Below are positions 50,801 through 58,700 of a stretch of DNA of 64,000 nucleotides, piece after piece. The DNA is from Anniella stebbinsi (lineage: Eukaryota > Chordata > Lepidosauria > Squamata > Anniellidae): NCBI GenBank assembly GCA_029215795.1, contig JARDYH010000002.1, forward strand, positions 60,241,001 through 60,305,000, given 5' to 3'. A program made the translations under genes and the position numbers. Within the stretch, counting starts at the first letter, position 1, and every line of letters begins with the position of its first letter. The notes beneath the pieces are model-generated. The model saw only the letters and a program-made list of their open reading frames with translations, did not search any database and was not told the DNA's origin.

Positions 50801-53800
50801 GCTTTGAAAATTGTATTTCAGGTTCCTCAAGAGACAACACCAGCTGTTGCAAGGACCTGAAGAATAACATGCAAATCCTAACAAATCACTTTATGGCCCA
50901 ATGCTGATGACTAAATTATCTTGTTGAAAGAAAGCTATTAATTCAGATTAAGCTCTCCTTTTCATCACCATATTTCCCCACATTTATATGCAGCTGGCAT
51001 AAGCATAATTCACACAAATCAAAATGACGGGGATAACCATTTAAGTTAATCAACTGGAAGTCAGAGCTGATTCTCATGGTATGTTTTTCAGATATGGAAT
51101 TTTCCCCTGCAAGTTGGTATGGTGCCTGCATACATATGCAAAATGTTTCCTATGAATAAGTAACACACACAACTCAAAGTCATTTTGTACTGAAAACCGG
51201 TTTCAAGTGTTGCTGAATATCATCATTCCCCAACTTGGTGCCCCCCAGATGTATTGGACTGCAACTCCCATCATTCCACACACAGCATGGTCATTGATGT
51301 AGTTCAACATATCTGGTGGGCAACAGGTTGGGTAAGACTGATGAACTGATTGCCCTGGCAAGAAAACCTTATTCACTGCTTCATTTACGCCCAACACTGG
51401 CTTTCCAATACAGGCAAGGCTATGACTGAGTTAGTTATTTATTCATTATATTTATGAGTCACTGTATAACAAAAGTTTTCTTGGAGTGAACAGTAAGTAA
51501 AAAACTAATACATAAAAATTAAGAAATAAACACTGTGTGTTTTATACACACCCACCCACACAAATTAAGCAGTAAAGTCAACAAATAAAAAGGAGCACAA
51601 ATGATAAAACTCATCAAGGTATACAACGCAACAAACATGAGAGTGTTCAGATGGAGTTAAAACACTAATATAAACAGAATCTAAAAAGATGTCAATGTAG
51701 ATGCCAGCATTCCATTACCGTCTGACTCCAATGGGGAAGGTCCTCCCTTATGTAGCCACCCTCCGAAATTATGATTGATGGGGCACTTGGAGAAGACTCT
51801 CAGTTAGTGAGCTTAAGGTGCAGGTAGGTACATATGGGAAGGAGCAATCCTTAATGTCCCAAGCCATTTTCTTACCTCTGAAATGAAATTAAAAGGAGGA
51901 ATCCACTCTAAATAACTCTGAACGTAAAAATTCTCATCTTACCTGTTTAGTCGCTCAGTTTCCACTTCAAATTCTCGGATTTTGCTTTCAGAGATAGCAG
52001 ACCCATGCGAGTAGAGTGTCTGGAAAATTTCTTGGATGTTGGAACAGTCTTGAAGAGAGTGGGCTAGGTGTTCTGCAACACTACTGGACACCTGCAATGA
52101 GGTAGTTAAATGCCCATTAAGAATGGATGTCTCACACATTTCTATCCCTCTGTAAACTGAAAAAGGTGAAGAAAAAGCAAACGGGTCATCAGTTTCTTAT
52201 GGCCCATGCTCCATTATTCTTTCTCCTAAAGTATACTCATAATAATTCTACCAGATACTTAGAAAGGGTGCACCTGCTCTTTTACAAAAGGAGAATAAGT
52301 AGAACATCAAGCTGCTCAGTTAATTTTGACATAGCAGTCATGAATATGTACAAGGAACCTGAAAGCTCATAGGAATTATCTACTAACTCTTCTCTACCAC
52401 CTATATCTCTCCAAAGTTGAAGGGGATATATATTTGTGACCAAATGAATTTGTCTCCACACTTATGTCAGAACATCGTGAACTGCTTACTTTGACTTCAG
52501 GCCTTTTCTCTGACATTATACGGCTTACTGCTGTTCAACCTGGTGGTAGTATGCTACCTCCCTCCTCCAAAGCTATGTTAGAGAACGGCCACATTATGCA
52601 CAATTTCTGAATCATTACTTTAAAGGCAACTTTCTAGAGTGCTTGATTCAATTTCATAACACAGTTGTAGTCACTAGTTGGGTTCAGACAAAATGATAAC
52701 TCACACTCAACGGGTTGAGTGTCTGTTGTCATTGAACCATGTGTTGTGGTTGAATCGTGGGTTATTGTCTTGTCTGAACCCAGCCATGATAATAAACCAT
52801 GGTTTGTTAACTACAAATGACCCATGAAGCGAACCCATGGTTTGTTGTTGGATTGTGAACTGAGGGTTGTTCGTGGTTAATAAACCATGGTTTGCAATTG
52901 TGGCTGGGTTCGATCAACACGATAATCCATGGTTCAAAGCCATTCAACTTTGAACCCATCCCAATTCTTGGGTGTGGATTATAGTGTTGTGTGTACCCAA
53001 TCCCTATAAGTTTCCTCCCTATCAGTGACTTTGAGGTAGGAATTAAAAAGAAAGACGCATGAAGAAAAGGTGCAATAGTTGGACTGTGAACATTCTTTGT
53101 TGCTACTAGTCATCAACTTGATCAGTGGTTCAAAAACAAAGAAAAAACAAGGATAGTATAGTAGGATCAAAATACCAAAACTATCATATGAACGATATAG
53201 TTAAGTGGGTTCCTATTTCTTCTTCATTAGTTTCAACATCGATACTCTACTTTCCTACAATATATTCGAACCTGAAGCAGCTTACAAATAAATATATAAA
53301 TCACAAAAAAATTAAAAACAATCCTAACAAGAAAACTAAGTCAATGAATAGCTATTTATAATTATAAAATTATCAGGCTTCAGATATCAATTCAGGTTTT
53401 ATGGGAAACAGTCTTGTTTCTCCCACAGTTCCTGGCAGCACTGCAGTTTTTGAAGCGCAATGTTTTCCAAGCACTATGTTCGGAAAAAGTACTGTGCTTT
53501 CAAAAGAAGAAAAGCCCTGAAGGCAACATATAGAGATGATGTTGCTGCTGCTTATTCCAATAAAAATTGGAACAATAATCTTGCTATGAAAGATTTATAC
53601 TGAAGTAATATGAAATGCATCAGAATTTATTCTCTAGCAACTAACATATGATGTGTAAATCATCTTAATTCTCAGATGTCCTACTGATGTCTATATAATT
53701 ACATATGTAAGCAAGGATTTACCTTTGTCCAAAGGATTATATTTAACAGACTGAATTATATATTTTAAAATAGAAATGCTGATATGTTTGCTTTCATAGA

Positions 53801-54821
53801 GATGAAGAGGGAGGGAGGAAAACCTGGTTATGGGCTTTTACCACAGGAACAAAATTTATGGTTTTGCCTATTTCATGCAAGCACATGAAACTGGGCAACC
53901 TTATGCTGTGCAACGAGAAGGAATTCCGCTTACGTACTTCTCGTGAATATATGCACTGTTTTCTTAATGTAACTGTTTAAATCTAATTTACCTGTTTCTG
54001 TAAGCTGCATTCCTTTTCCACCTTCACTTATTTTGGTAGAAAGCCAGGTACAAATAAAATAAAATAAAATCTGCATAATTTAAAACCAAGGATTGCATAT
54101 CTGTAGAATTTGTGTCTGCTTCAAGATGAAGGCAGTTTTCAGTGGTGCAAATTTCATACAAGCTTGATCATGGCTAGCAACTAGCAAGGTGTTACTAAAC
54201 ATACCTTTTGTGATCATTAACACTCACCCCTATGCTGCTGATTTCTGATCCCAGGACGGGGCGATCAGATGTTGACGATTCTGATCTTGTCTTTGAGAGC
54301 TTTACTCGCTCGGCAATCTAGAAATGGGGGGAAAGCGCATCACAAAGATTAGTGATCCAGGTGCCTTGTATAGCTTGTGTACACCTATGCAAAACACTCC
54401 CCTTTTTTCATGCATTCCCTGTGTTCAGAAACGCCATGTTAAATTGATTAATATAAACTGGCATGTGTGTTGTGACGAAGAGAGGCTTAAAATCCTTAGT
54501 GCTTTATCTCTCCTTGCAGCTCGAGTTTGAAGGCTCACTTAGGATTCTTGAAAATTCCTTAGGCACTCTAGCTGATACTTCCCAGTTAATTGTATGCCTA
54601 TACAGCAGCTGTGCACAGCAAAGGCTGTTTCTTCGGGATAATGAGAGGCACTGTAGCAATGTACAAGGACTCACCTTGGCTATGGGAATGTCATTACTGC
54701 TGCTGCTTGTGCTCAGCTCTCCAGTGCTGGGGTTAATGGGACGGTTTGCAGGTGTGAGACGACCAGGACTTGATGGGCCAGTTGCCTGGACACTTTGTAA
54801 ACGTGTCTGTAGTTCTCGAAC
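16483..54821 (-). CDS. MCC: MCC, mutated in colorectal cancers protein, C-terminal two-thirds (11 coding exons)
   Basis: MCC is a mostly coiled-coil cytoplasmic and cortical scaffold linked to cell-cycle control, Wnt/beta-catenin and NF-kB signalling, and Scribble-dependent migration. The exons, in transcript order, are 54675-54821, 54228-54317, 51943-52091, 48628-48768, 47407-47507, 44980-45163, 38915-39149, 38409-38615, 34194-34291, 17100-17222 and 16483-16663. They total 1656 nt, giving 551 residues plus a stop. Every junction has GT/AG borders and matching phases. The product matches human MCC along its whole length; by subtraction from the 829-residue human form it should cover about residues 279-829. 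The C-terminus NETSL carries the class I PDZ ligand. The first exons are outside the window to the right. No frame break is present. Confidence 0.96.
16664..17099 (-). other. MCC: MCC intron with CR1 3' end
   Basis: A short intron of 436 bp. It contains the 3' end of a CR1 LINE (about 16753-16825) and a LINE- or SINE-tail-like stretch at about 16980-17060. Confidence 0.8.
16753..16825 (+). mobile_element. CR1 LINE 3' end fragment
   Basis: The words GATGGCCTTATAGGCCCCTT and CCAACTCTCCTATGATTC are the hallmark 3' end of amniote CR1 elements, which finish in short ATTCT/ATGATTC repeats. It is 5'-truncated to about 75 bp and non-coding. Confidence 0.7.
17100..17222 (-). CDS. MCC: MCC coding exon
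   Basis: Forty whole codons (EKKLKSRVQELVSALERLTK then SSEIRHQQSAEFVNDLKRAN), with one base in and two bases out. This is a coiled coil matching the human EKKLKARVQELVSALERLTK block. The donor GTAAAG lies at 17099-17094 and the acceptor CTTTTCAG just above 17222. Confidence 0.97.
17401..17454. repeat. 18-bp minisatellite, three copies
   Basis: The unit GTCTGAGCCAGGTCTTCT is repeated three times in a row, with one change in the middle copy and one at the end of the third. It sits about 180 bp inside the MCC intron. Confidence 0.8.
20000..21010 (-). mobile_element. DIRS-like retrotransposon relic
   Basis: On the - strand, a 20673-21059 frame contains FRLLTLKKIFLAAITSRCQA, then a spacer, then FMPKS. 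This resembles the tyrosine-recombinase region of vertebrate DIRS elements, which has LTLK-hFLVAITSARR followed by a PSFLPK motif. Downstream (20000-20270) come words like CCACTCGAAGAACTAGTTAC, a stretch I associate with the 3' part of these elements in reptiles. The catalytic Arg, His and Tyr cannot be confirmed and the frame is decayed. The assignment is from memory of the family; another LTR-type element is possible. Confidence 0.45.
22436..22585 (-). mobile_element. Probable SINE fragment (Sauria-like)
   Basis: Words such as ACAACATCCCCGTGAGGTAG and the following AGCTGAATGGGGATCTGAAC-like stretch follow the order seen in the antisense copy of the Sauria SINE at 40497-40742. It is strongly diverged. 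Confidence 0.4.
23484..23871 (+). repeat. Left arm of the 387-bp inverted repeat
   Basis: Begins ATTCATTAAACAAAAAACC and includes the widespread squamate words GGTGCCCTCCAAAGGTGTTG and GACTACAACTCCCATCATTG, themselves part of a small palindromic repeat. The frames in it are not coding. Confidence 0.8.
24746..24805. repeat. 33-bp tandem duplication
   Basis: TTTATAAATACATTTAAAG followed by a run of A occurs twice with a 33-bp period, inside the centre of the inverted-arm element. Confidence 0.8.
24995..25381 (-). repeat. Right arm of the 387-bp inverted repeat
   Basis: Reverse complement of 23484-23871 with only scattered differences. Mismatches near the CATGGGACATACTGAC word are shared with the copy at 63677, which suggests that those two copies are closer to each other. 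Confidence 0.8.
25553..26250. repeat. Tandem array of about 170-bp units with an inverted partial unit at the end
   Basis: Four units start near 25554, 25726, 25887 and 26066 (spacings 172, 161 and 179). Each shares AAAGATAAAGAGATGAAAC, a CATGGTAGCTCTTAAGTAGG-like stretch, GCCATGCCAAGTTGGAAGC and CCGTTCATGCCTTGATTTTT. At about 26203-26248 a partial unit appears in the opposite orientation. Units differ by perhaps 10-20%, so the array is not recent. Confidence 0.85.
26253..26875. mobile_element. MITE with GGGTGACCA termini and TA target site, interrupted by a SINE
   Basis: AGGGTGACCA at 26253-26262 is matched by TGGTCACCCT at 26866-26875. Reading the outer bases as a duplicated TA gives TA-GGGTGACCA ... 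TGGTCACCC-TA, the pattern of Tc1/mariner-type insertion. The interior has further inverted words (CTTTTAAGGCC with GGCCTTAAAAGG). A Sauria SINE is inserted a few bases inside the left end, so the MITE is older than the SINE. No coding capacity. Confidence 0.65.
26264..26500 (+). mobile_element. Sauria-type tRNA-derived SINE
   Basis: It begins GTGTGGCCTAGTGGCTAAAG (A-box region), has a B box at GGTTCTACTCC, then AACCCATTGGGTGACTTTGG, CACAGGGTTGCTGTTGTGAG, and a Bov-B-like 3' end reading AGGTGGGATATAAATGCAAT, finishing in AATAAATAATAAA. This order is that of the squamate Sauria SINE. It looks full length. Confidence 0.8.
27605..27720. repeat. (AGT)n microsatellite next to a LINE-tail-like stretch
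   Basis: About ten AGT/GTA triplets at 27608-27637 are followed by CCTGCCTTTTGCCCAATGCT and GGCAGCCTTACAAAACTAAA. This is the antisense form of a 3' tail common to reptile non-LTR elements. Confidence 0.55.
27735..28040. mobile_element. Long palindrome, 133-bp arms with a 40-bp loop
   Basis: 27735-27867 and 27908-28040 are inverted copies of equal length with few mismatches. The outer end reads ACCATATGAAAAGGAGGACA. The 40-bp centre contains TATATGGTCACTCTAG, a variant of the TGGTCACCCTA terminus of the MITE at 26875. That suggests a dimer of one TA-targeting MITE family rather than a simple hairpin. Non-coding. Confidence 0.8.
29240..29570. repeat. Diverged repeat with a period of about 130 bp, copy 1
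   Basis: Units starting at about 29377 and 29509 (132 bp apart) share CCATTTCACAGA, GCAAA-TGAT and GCTCAGAGA. Between them lie ACTGAGTACAA and CAAATCACATATTTACTCCT. The same order occurs at 39955-40320. Words such as GCTCAGAGA followed by a TTGGCCAA-like stretch recall the MIR/CORE-SINE core, but the match is too weak to assign. Confidence 0.5.
30410..31515. mobile_element. GC-rich chain of hairpins (foldback-type element)
   Basis: Perfect or near-perfect inverted pairs follow one another: 30588-30604 with 30667-30683 (17 bp, enclosing 30618-30628 with 30641-30651), 30852-30870 with 30914-30932 (one mismatch in the outer part), 30981-31018 with 31026-31064 (imperfect, about 38 bp), 31211-31223 with 31282-31294, and 31401-31418 with 31492-31509 (18 bp, enclosing 31437-31448 with 31459-31470). 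The block is markedly GC-richer and CpG-richer than its flanks. Several overlapping ORFs on both strands are by-products of this composition. No known family recognised. Confidence 0.6.
33107..33442. mobile_element. Foldback element with CATGACAGCCCA termini
   Basis: CATGACAGCCCA at 33107-33118 pairs exactly with 33431-33442, and the similarity continues inward for about 27 bases with some mismatches. The 336-bp interior includes further inverted words (AACCCTTCTCTTG with CAAATAACC-type segments). It is likely a non-autonomous DNA transposon. The 157-residue frame across it is not a recognisable protein. Confidence 0.6.
34194..34291 (-). CDS. MCC: MCC coding exon
   Basis: Phase 0 in and phase 2 out: ECTDGTPGSSTLAELKPCSE then SELTTELANALR. 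It matches the human ECADAASPALSLAELRTTCS region; the Ser/Thr/Pro-rich N-terminal part is the least conserved piece of MCC in this window. The donor is GTAAGC (34193 down) and the acceptor ATTTTGCAG lies above 34291. Confidence 0.94.
34292..38408 (-). other. MCC: MCC intron carrying an L2-like LINE
   Basis: 4.1-kb intron. The section 34450-35900 holds no recognised element; its C/T-rich tract at about 34512-34550 and the open frames at 34453-34914 look compositional. The rest is mostly the LINE at 35930-38016. Confidence 0.8.
35930..38016 (+). mobile_element. L2-like (CR1/L2 clade) LINE, 5'-truncated and decayed
   Basis: Reverse-transcriptase blocks in order are LNNYRLVANVPFLGKVCERV (36490s), FQLGFRPGFGMETALVAL, LILLDLSVAFDTINHDILL, FNIYMKQL and CHQ-stop-ADD at about 36960-36978, NKLKLNPDKTE (37070s), then KLDYCNALYVGLPLKAVRKL and LWNDLPDEAHLAP. 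The Tyr of the catalytic YADD box is replaced by a TAA stop, and at least one more frame break separates 37178 from 37237. It ends in a 3' UTR reading GGGGCGGTATACAAATG and an AAATAAATAAATA tail, typical of L2. The element is dead. Confidence 0.85.
38409..38615 (-). CDS. MCC: MCC coding exon
   Basis: Sixty-nine codons, phase 0 both ends: EEMAELKAQLYLLEKEKKAL, then ELKLSSREAQEQAYLVHIEH and LKSEVEEQKEQRMRSLSSAS, ending in a Ser/Lys-rich linker. It is a strong heptad coiled coil, nearly identical to human. Borders are CCCTCACCAG and GTGAGG. Confidence 0.97.
38616..38914 (-). other. MCC: Short MCC intron
   Basis: 299-bp intron between two coiled-coil exons; no features seen. Confidence 0.85.
38915..39149 (-). 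CDS. MCC: MCC coding exon
   Basis: 235 nt, entering in phase 2 and leaving in phase 0. It codes TTSSTASSCDTEFTKEDEQR, LKDYIQQLKNDRAAVKLTML, ELESIHIDPLSYDVKPRGDS and QRLDLENAVLMQELMAMK. Except at the margins this looks identical to human MCC, making it the most conserved exon here. It has a coiled coil followed by a conserved Pro-containing break. Donor GTATTC; acceptor CTCTTAAG. Confidence 0.97.
39728..39817 (+). mobile_element. tRNA-SINE 3' fragment
   Basis: The stretch TTGGAGAGTTACTGCCAGAC ... GACAATACCGGACTTGGTGG ... TATAAGGCAGC follows the 3' half of the SINE at 49872-50054. The tRNA-related head is missing. Confidence 0.6.
39955..40320. repeat. Diverged repeat with a period of about 130 bp, copy 2
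   Basis: Units start at about 40002, 40131 and 40261 (129 and 130 bp apart) with CCATTTCACAAAAGGCAAAC-like heads and the shared words ACTGAGTACAAGGCAGAGG and CAAATGACAAATCATATACT. It is directly similar to 29240-29570. Confidence 0.5.
40497..40742 (-). mobile_element. Sauria-type SINE, antisense
   Basis: It starts with a TTTATTTATTTATT tail, then ATATACCGTCG, CAAGGAACCCAAGGCAGTG, CTTCACAACAACCACCTTGT, CCAAAGTCACCCAATGGGTT and ends in CACTACACCACACTGGC. It is the reverse complement of the element at 26264 and is full length. Confidence 0.8.
42155..42570. repeat. Possible foldback-element fragment
   Basis: GGTGCAATTCTATCC begins a block that is GC-richer than its flanks. It contains CCTCCGAAATCGGAGG (perfect palindrome) and GAACAATCCTAT (42517-42528) paired with ATAGGATTGTTC (about 42556-42567). 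No protein recognised in its ORFs. Confidence 0.4.
43075..43245 (+). mobile_element. Interspersed repeat 3' end, class uncertain
   Basis: GCATCTGACGAAGTGGACTC, AAAGCTTATGCTACAATAAA and GTCTTTAAGGTGCCACAAAA in this order form a 3' end that I have seen in many amniote genomes. I cannot name its family with confidence. Confidence 0.55.
44251..44357. mobile_element. Small foldback element (33-bp arms)
   Basis: CAATCCTATGCATGTCTAGA and onward (44251-44283) pairs with 44325-44357 with two mismatches. The centre contains CAAGCCAGCCATGCTGG, like other squamate foldback repeats in this window. Confidence 0.7.
44980..45163 (-). CDS. MCC: MCC coding exon
   Basis: 184 nt, two bases in and two out: DQTGDENITQMLKRAHDCRK, TAENAAKALLMKLDGSCGGA, YAVTGCSVQPWESLSSNSHT. 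It matches human MCC with a few changes (human GGAFAVAG). Donor GTAACT, acceptor TTGTAAACAG. Confidence 0.96.
45164..47406 (-). other. MCC: MCC intron, 2.2 kb
   Basis: AT-rich; holds a TATATATA tract at about 45796-45820. Nothing else recognised. Confidence 0.8.
47407..47507 (-). CDS. MCC: MCC coding exon
   Basis: 101 nt, one base in and one out: EQCIEAYELLLALAESEQSL then ILGQFRAAGVGSV. It is the human SEQCIEAYELLLALAESEQS block. Borders are CTCCTCCCAG and GTAAGA. Confidence 0.97.
47508..48627 (-). other. MCC: MCC intron with SINE and (CAA)n
   Basis: 1.1-kb intron holding a truncated SINE and its CAA-rich tail; otherwise plain. Confidence 0.8.
47684..47831 (+). mobile_element. Truncated Sauria-type SINE ending in (CAA)n
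   Basis: CAATGTGGTGCAGTGGTTAG (A box), a B box within CAGGCTCAAGTCCCC, then AAGCTCACTGGGTGACTTGG. The sequence jumps after GTCACTGGCTCTCA to about eleven CAA repeats, so the Bov-B-like tail is missing. Confidence 0.75.
48628..48768 (-). CDS. MCC: MCC coding exon
   Basis: 141 nt: RIEHLKSQNDLLTITLEECK, SNAERMSMLVGKYESNATAL, RLALQY, with one base in and two out. It looks the same as human at every residue. Borders are CTCTACAG and GTATGT. Confidence 0.97.
49470..49612. repeat. Palindromic interspersed repeat
   Basis: CCTTCCCCAACCTGATGGCC at the left is mirrored by TACCAAGTTGGGGAAGG at the right, with TGTTTTGGATTACAA matching TTGTAATCCAAAACA inside. It is the same family as parts of the arms at 23484 and 24995. 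Confidence 0.75.
49872..50054 (+). mobile_element. tRNA-derived SINE (non-Sauria type)
   Basis: GGGGCCATGGCTCAGTGGAA (A box), a B box in GAGTCCAATCCCC, then GCATCTCCAGGTACAGCTGG, TGAAACCCTGGAGAGCGACT, GTCAGTATTGACAATACTGG and a 3' end TTTCCTATGTTCTG. The order is that of a common squamate tRNA SINE. Confidence 0.75.
51215..51345. repeat. Palindromic interspersed repeat
   Basis: CCCCAACTTGGTGCCCCCCA then ATGTATTGGACTGCAACTCC, mirrored at the right by TAGTTCAACATATCTGGTGG and CAACAGGTTGGG. It is another copy of the family at 49470. Confidence 0.7.
51943..52091 (-). CDS. MCC: MCC coding exon
   Basis: 149 nt, phase 0 in and two bases out: VSSSVAEHLAHSLQDCSNIQ, EIFQTLYSHGSAISESKIRE, FEVETERLN. 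It looks the same as human in all positions. Borders are CTCATTGCAG and GTAAGA. Confidence 0.97.
52092..54227 (-). other. MCC: MCC intron, 2.1 kb
   Basis: It holds a foldback element at 52680-52945 and a short LINE-tail-like stretch at about 53255-53300. Confidence 0.8.
52680..52945. mobile_element. Foldback repeat with GGGTTCAGACAA-type ends and AACCATGG words
   Basis: GGGTTCAGACA (52680) pairs with TGTCTGAACCC (ending 52790), and the right part contains AAACCATGGTTTG twice plus a second, diverged end reading GGCTGGGTTCGATCAACAC. It is composite and non-coding. The same words occur at 57852-58700. Confidence 0.6.
54228..54317 (-). CDS. MCC: MCC coding exon
   Basis: Thirty codons, phase 0 both ends: IAERVKLSKTRSESSTSDRP, VLGSEISSIG. 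It is a Ser-rich linker with one change from human (SSSSDRP). Borders are CATTTCTAG and GTGAGT. Confidence 0.96.
54318..54674 (-). other. MCC: Short MCC intron
   Basis: 357-bp intron between two MCC exons; no repeat recognised. Confidence 0.85.
54675..54821 (-). CDS. MCC: MCC coding exon (most upstream in the window)
   Basis: Forty-nine codons, phase 0 both ends: VRELQTRLQSVQATGPSSPG, RLTPANRPINPSTGELSTSS, SSNDIPIAK. In human the preceding residues end in a run of Arg (ERDRLRRR); that exon is not in the window. Human has TSTNRP where this has TPANRP. Borders are TTCTTTCAG and GTGAGT. Confidence 0.97.
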
Positions 54822-57800
54822 CTGAAAGAACACAAAATATCGTTTTACTTAAGACAAAATCATTTGCTTTCCTTTTGCCCTTGGTTTGATGAAGTATTGG
54901 CTACAACTGCCAAGGTCTGCTTCAGCCTGCAGTTATTGATTTAAAAACAGCAACAACTTCAATATATTAAAGTTCTGGTGTAAAACCTTTCCACTGATCC
55001 TTTGGCTGCTACAGAGCAATGCCTTGTACTACCTGGTTTTACCTTAACAGACATATTTCTTTAAATAATCTCTCCATCCATTTGAATAATGTATGTTGAG
55101 GCCAGATTCAATGGGCACTTTGGAAGAAACACAAAAAGTGTACGTGAAAGAGGAAAATGACAGGGAATGAAACAGTGGATCTCTGCAATTCTTGTGTGGC
55201 ACCAAGAAAAGCCTTTGTTGGATACATAACTCTGACAAATTATGTGAAGAAGAAAGGGAAGGAATAATTATACTGGATCCCACATTTGCAGCCTCCCCAA
55301 ACTATTAAAATCAGATGAGTAAGATAGTACTTTTATTTAGCATGCAATATATATAAGCAAAAAGACTGGTATGTTCCACAATCTATATCACCATATTTAT
55401 ATACGCACTAGAGATGTGTGTATCTACTTCAGCTGAGGAGACCTTACAGACCACAAGCCATTTCTCTGTCTATCTCTCCCCACCCCTCCTCAACACACAC
55501 CATTTCAAGACAATGTGGTGGCGGAGGTTGTCATACCTAGTAGAATCCATGAATGTGCCTCTAGATTGTGGCTCTAGATTGTGGGTTTCCAGAAATTGAT
55601 TTATGAATTCAACTTTAGTCAGCAAAAAGGATGCTTGCAACACACATGCTAAATGTAAGCAAAGGGAGCACTATCACCATCACCGTGATTAAAGCATTGC
55701 AGTTAAGAAATAAAACAAATAAAATGTTCATTTAAGACAGACTTCTAGCTTGGAGTTCACTTTTTGTTTCCAAAATGGCTCCATTGTGTCCACAGCAATC
55801 TTTGGGACTGCTCACCCATTACACTTCAAAGAGAGATCTCAATCCAGTAAGACTCTTAGGTGGATGTACATCACTCTGCTCCTTCCCTTAATGCAAAGAA
55901 AAATGGCAAATGAACTGTGCAGCTCCAGATTCATCTGAATGCATTACACCCTGACCATCTGACCGAAATAAATATTACTGTCCAAGAACAGGCCATGTAG
56001 CTGGGAAGATCATATTTATTCAAACACAATACATCCCACTATTTCAGTTGCTTCCTTCTCCAGTAGTATAGGGGAAAGGAAGAAAAGCCATGATGTATAC
56101 TGGTTTGAGATTTCTCTCCAGATTGTAACAAGTGAACAAGCCCTCTCTCTTCAATGGTGATCACTCAATGCTCTGGTGAAGTGGAAAAAGTGAGAATTCA
56201 GAGCCAAGAAAAGTTGACTGGAGCTGCAAAAGCCAGTGTACAGGGCCGAAGGGAGGTAGAACAGAGACTGAAGGTCCAGGGTCTTGAACAAAAGGTTTGA
56301 GTGAAGTCTAAGATTAACCTGAGTTATTTCAAAAGCAACTGCACTGAATTTGATTTTATCATAATATTTATTTATTTGAAGTATTTTTATTCCACTCCTC
56401 AGTCAAAAAGGTTCCCAGAGTAGCTTACATATAATCAGTCATCTCTCATAAAAAGGTGGGCAAATGAACAAACCACCCCCAGACAAGCAGTTCCGAAAAA
56501 ACAAAGAATCCTGGAAAAAGTTAGACACAAACATAAGCTAAGTAAGCCTAGACAACAAAGCTGATGACCCCATTAAATCTAACTACTGCAGTAAAAAGGC
56601 CACAGGGTTCTCCCCAACTACAAGGATAAATTGGCACCCCAAATGTACCTCTGTGAATTGGTACAGACTATCTTTCCTGGCTCCATACATCATGTTTTAT
56701 ATACCCAGAAATGAATGCTGGGCTTGAATGTGATGGTTCTTCCTCATTCCTTCCTTTCTCTCACAACAAAATTGTGGCTTGTTGTCCTGTCTTGTTAACA
56801 GAGGTTAAACCAGAGCTCCCAGTTAGGATGTAACAAGGTACTCTGATTTACAGTTTTCTACATGAGGCTTTTATCATGCCTGTAAGCAACCAAGAGTGTC
56901 ATTCCTCACTCTTGGTTGTTTACAGGTACTTTAGAAGGTGTTGTGATACTCCAGTTTGGTTTCTGTTTTTTTAAAGCACTTAAGCAGGAAGGTTTGAGCA
57001 GGTAAAATGCTTTTTTAAAATTCTGAAACAAAACGCAGCTCCCCACTAGTATAATTGCATCATTCCACTATATCACGATGCCACCTAGAGATTACGTAGC
57101 AGAACGTATGGAAAAGCAGGAAAGGAAAAGCTCTTTGTGTAGAGGTCTGATCTTAATTCTGCAACAAAACTGGAAATAGATACAGCAGGTTCACAGCCTT
57201 GTCTTGAAAAGCTCTATACAGAAGCCAGGAAACACACAACGAGGCCAGCATGTGGGGAGAATAGAAGACAGGTGCCTGAGCCTCATGCCTGTTCCCAGCT
57301 TCCTAAACTATGGTTTATAAGTCCAGAAAGATTATCAAAACCTACTCAATGAATCAGTTGATACAGGATATTGGGCTAATGGTCTAATTTAGTCAAGTTG
57401 TTTGAAACAATTCTTCATAGAAAAATATCCTAAGATGACCTCATCATATTAAAAACCAACAGCGATTGAAATGTAAATACTTTTGAAGCTACAGATAAAA
57501 CATAGCACCGTGTAGTGAATAACTAATAGAAATCAGCCAAAGAACTTGATACCCCAACAACTGCTCAAAATGCATTGTTAATATACTATATGCAATAAAA
57601 AAGAACACTGTCATCTCTAGTTTGGGTCTCAAACTGTTTAAAACATTGAACTAGAATATGGGTTGACAATCAAAGTAGTGCAAAGCAAGTAAGCTGACAT
57701 CTTTAATCAGGGCAGGCATGTAAATATAAGCTAACCTTTAAAAGAAGTTTTTCCACTATCTTGGAGCAAGATATTAGCCATGCACTTTTTGGTACTTAAA

Positions 57801-57851
57801 AAAAGAGAGAATAGAAGATAGCAAAAATAGTGTGAGTTGGTGTGGAAGACA

Positions 57852-58700
57852 AAGGCTGAATTCACACATCACGCTAACCCATGGTGGATGGCATCCTGTG
57901 CTGGGTAGCTGGTTATGCAAACAAGTTAAACAGACCTACTATGCTCTCATCAGATGATCAAGCAAACAATCTACACAGAGTAGTTTATTTCCCCTCACTC
58001 TTGCCCCTCCTCCTCTTGTAGTCTTTCTGCCGAGCCGGGCAGGTATCCAACCTTACTTTGTACTGGAAATAGAGGTTGCTTGAGAGGAGCAGAGCACAGC
58101 AGTGTTTTTGGCTACTCTTGCTGAATAGCTAAGTAGGTGATCTCTGTAATCCACACTGTGCCACAGACAACACATTGACTGAATTCACACAACACGCTAG
58201 CTGATCATGGGTTATTGTGTTGTCTGGACACAGCATGTTTTCTGCAGGGTGAGTTATCATGTTATCTGAACACAGTGCATTTTCCATATGCTGGCTTGTT
58301 AACCAAACAGTGTGGTTTATTTTCTCAAACAAACCACCTTGAGAACCCTTGGCTTGTTTCGGGACTGTTCAGGGTGGTTAACAAGCCATAGTGCATAGTT
58401 AACAAGTAACCCTGAGGAAAACGCATTGCATTCAGACAGCATGATAACCCATTCTGCAGAAAATATGCTGCATTCAGACAACATGATAACCCATGGTTCA
58501 ACAACAGCCCACACTGGGTGGATTAGCATGCCATGTGAACCTAGCTGTTAACTCACCATAGATAAAATAATCCTTACTGCAGATCAAGGTGGCTTATTTG
58601 GGGGAAATGACCCATCGTGGAGCGGGGGGAACATCCCACAGACAACACGCTAAACCATCATGGGTTGTTTCAGAAAATAAACCATTATGGGTTAGCACGT
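57852..58700. repeat. Cluster of AACCCATGG foldback repeats
   Basis: Ends such as TGAATTCACACATCACGCTA (57857) and TGAATTCACACAACACGCTA (about 58180) recur. ATTCAGACAACATGATAACC and close variants occur at about 58430 and 58470, in direct or inverted orientation, and GGGTTAGCACGTTCTGTTAA closes the block. It is several overlapping or nested copies of one small element. Confidence 0.55.

Larger units (their letters stand above)
48769..51942 (-). other. MCC: MCC intron, 3.2 kb
   Basis: It holds palindromic interspersed repeats at 49470-49612 and 51215-51345, a tRNA-SINE at 49872-50054, and a LINE-tail-like stretch at 51425-51640. The ORFs on both strands here are not genes. Confidence 0.8.
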
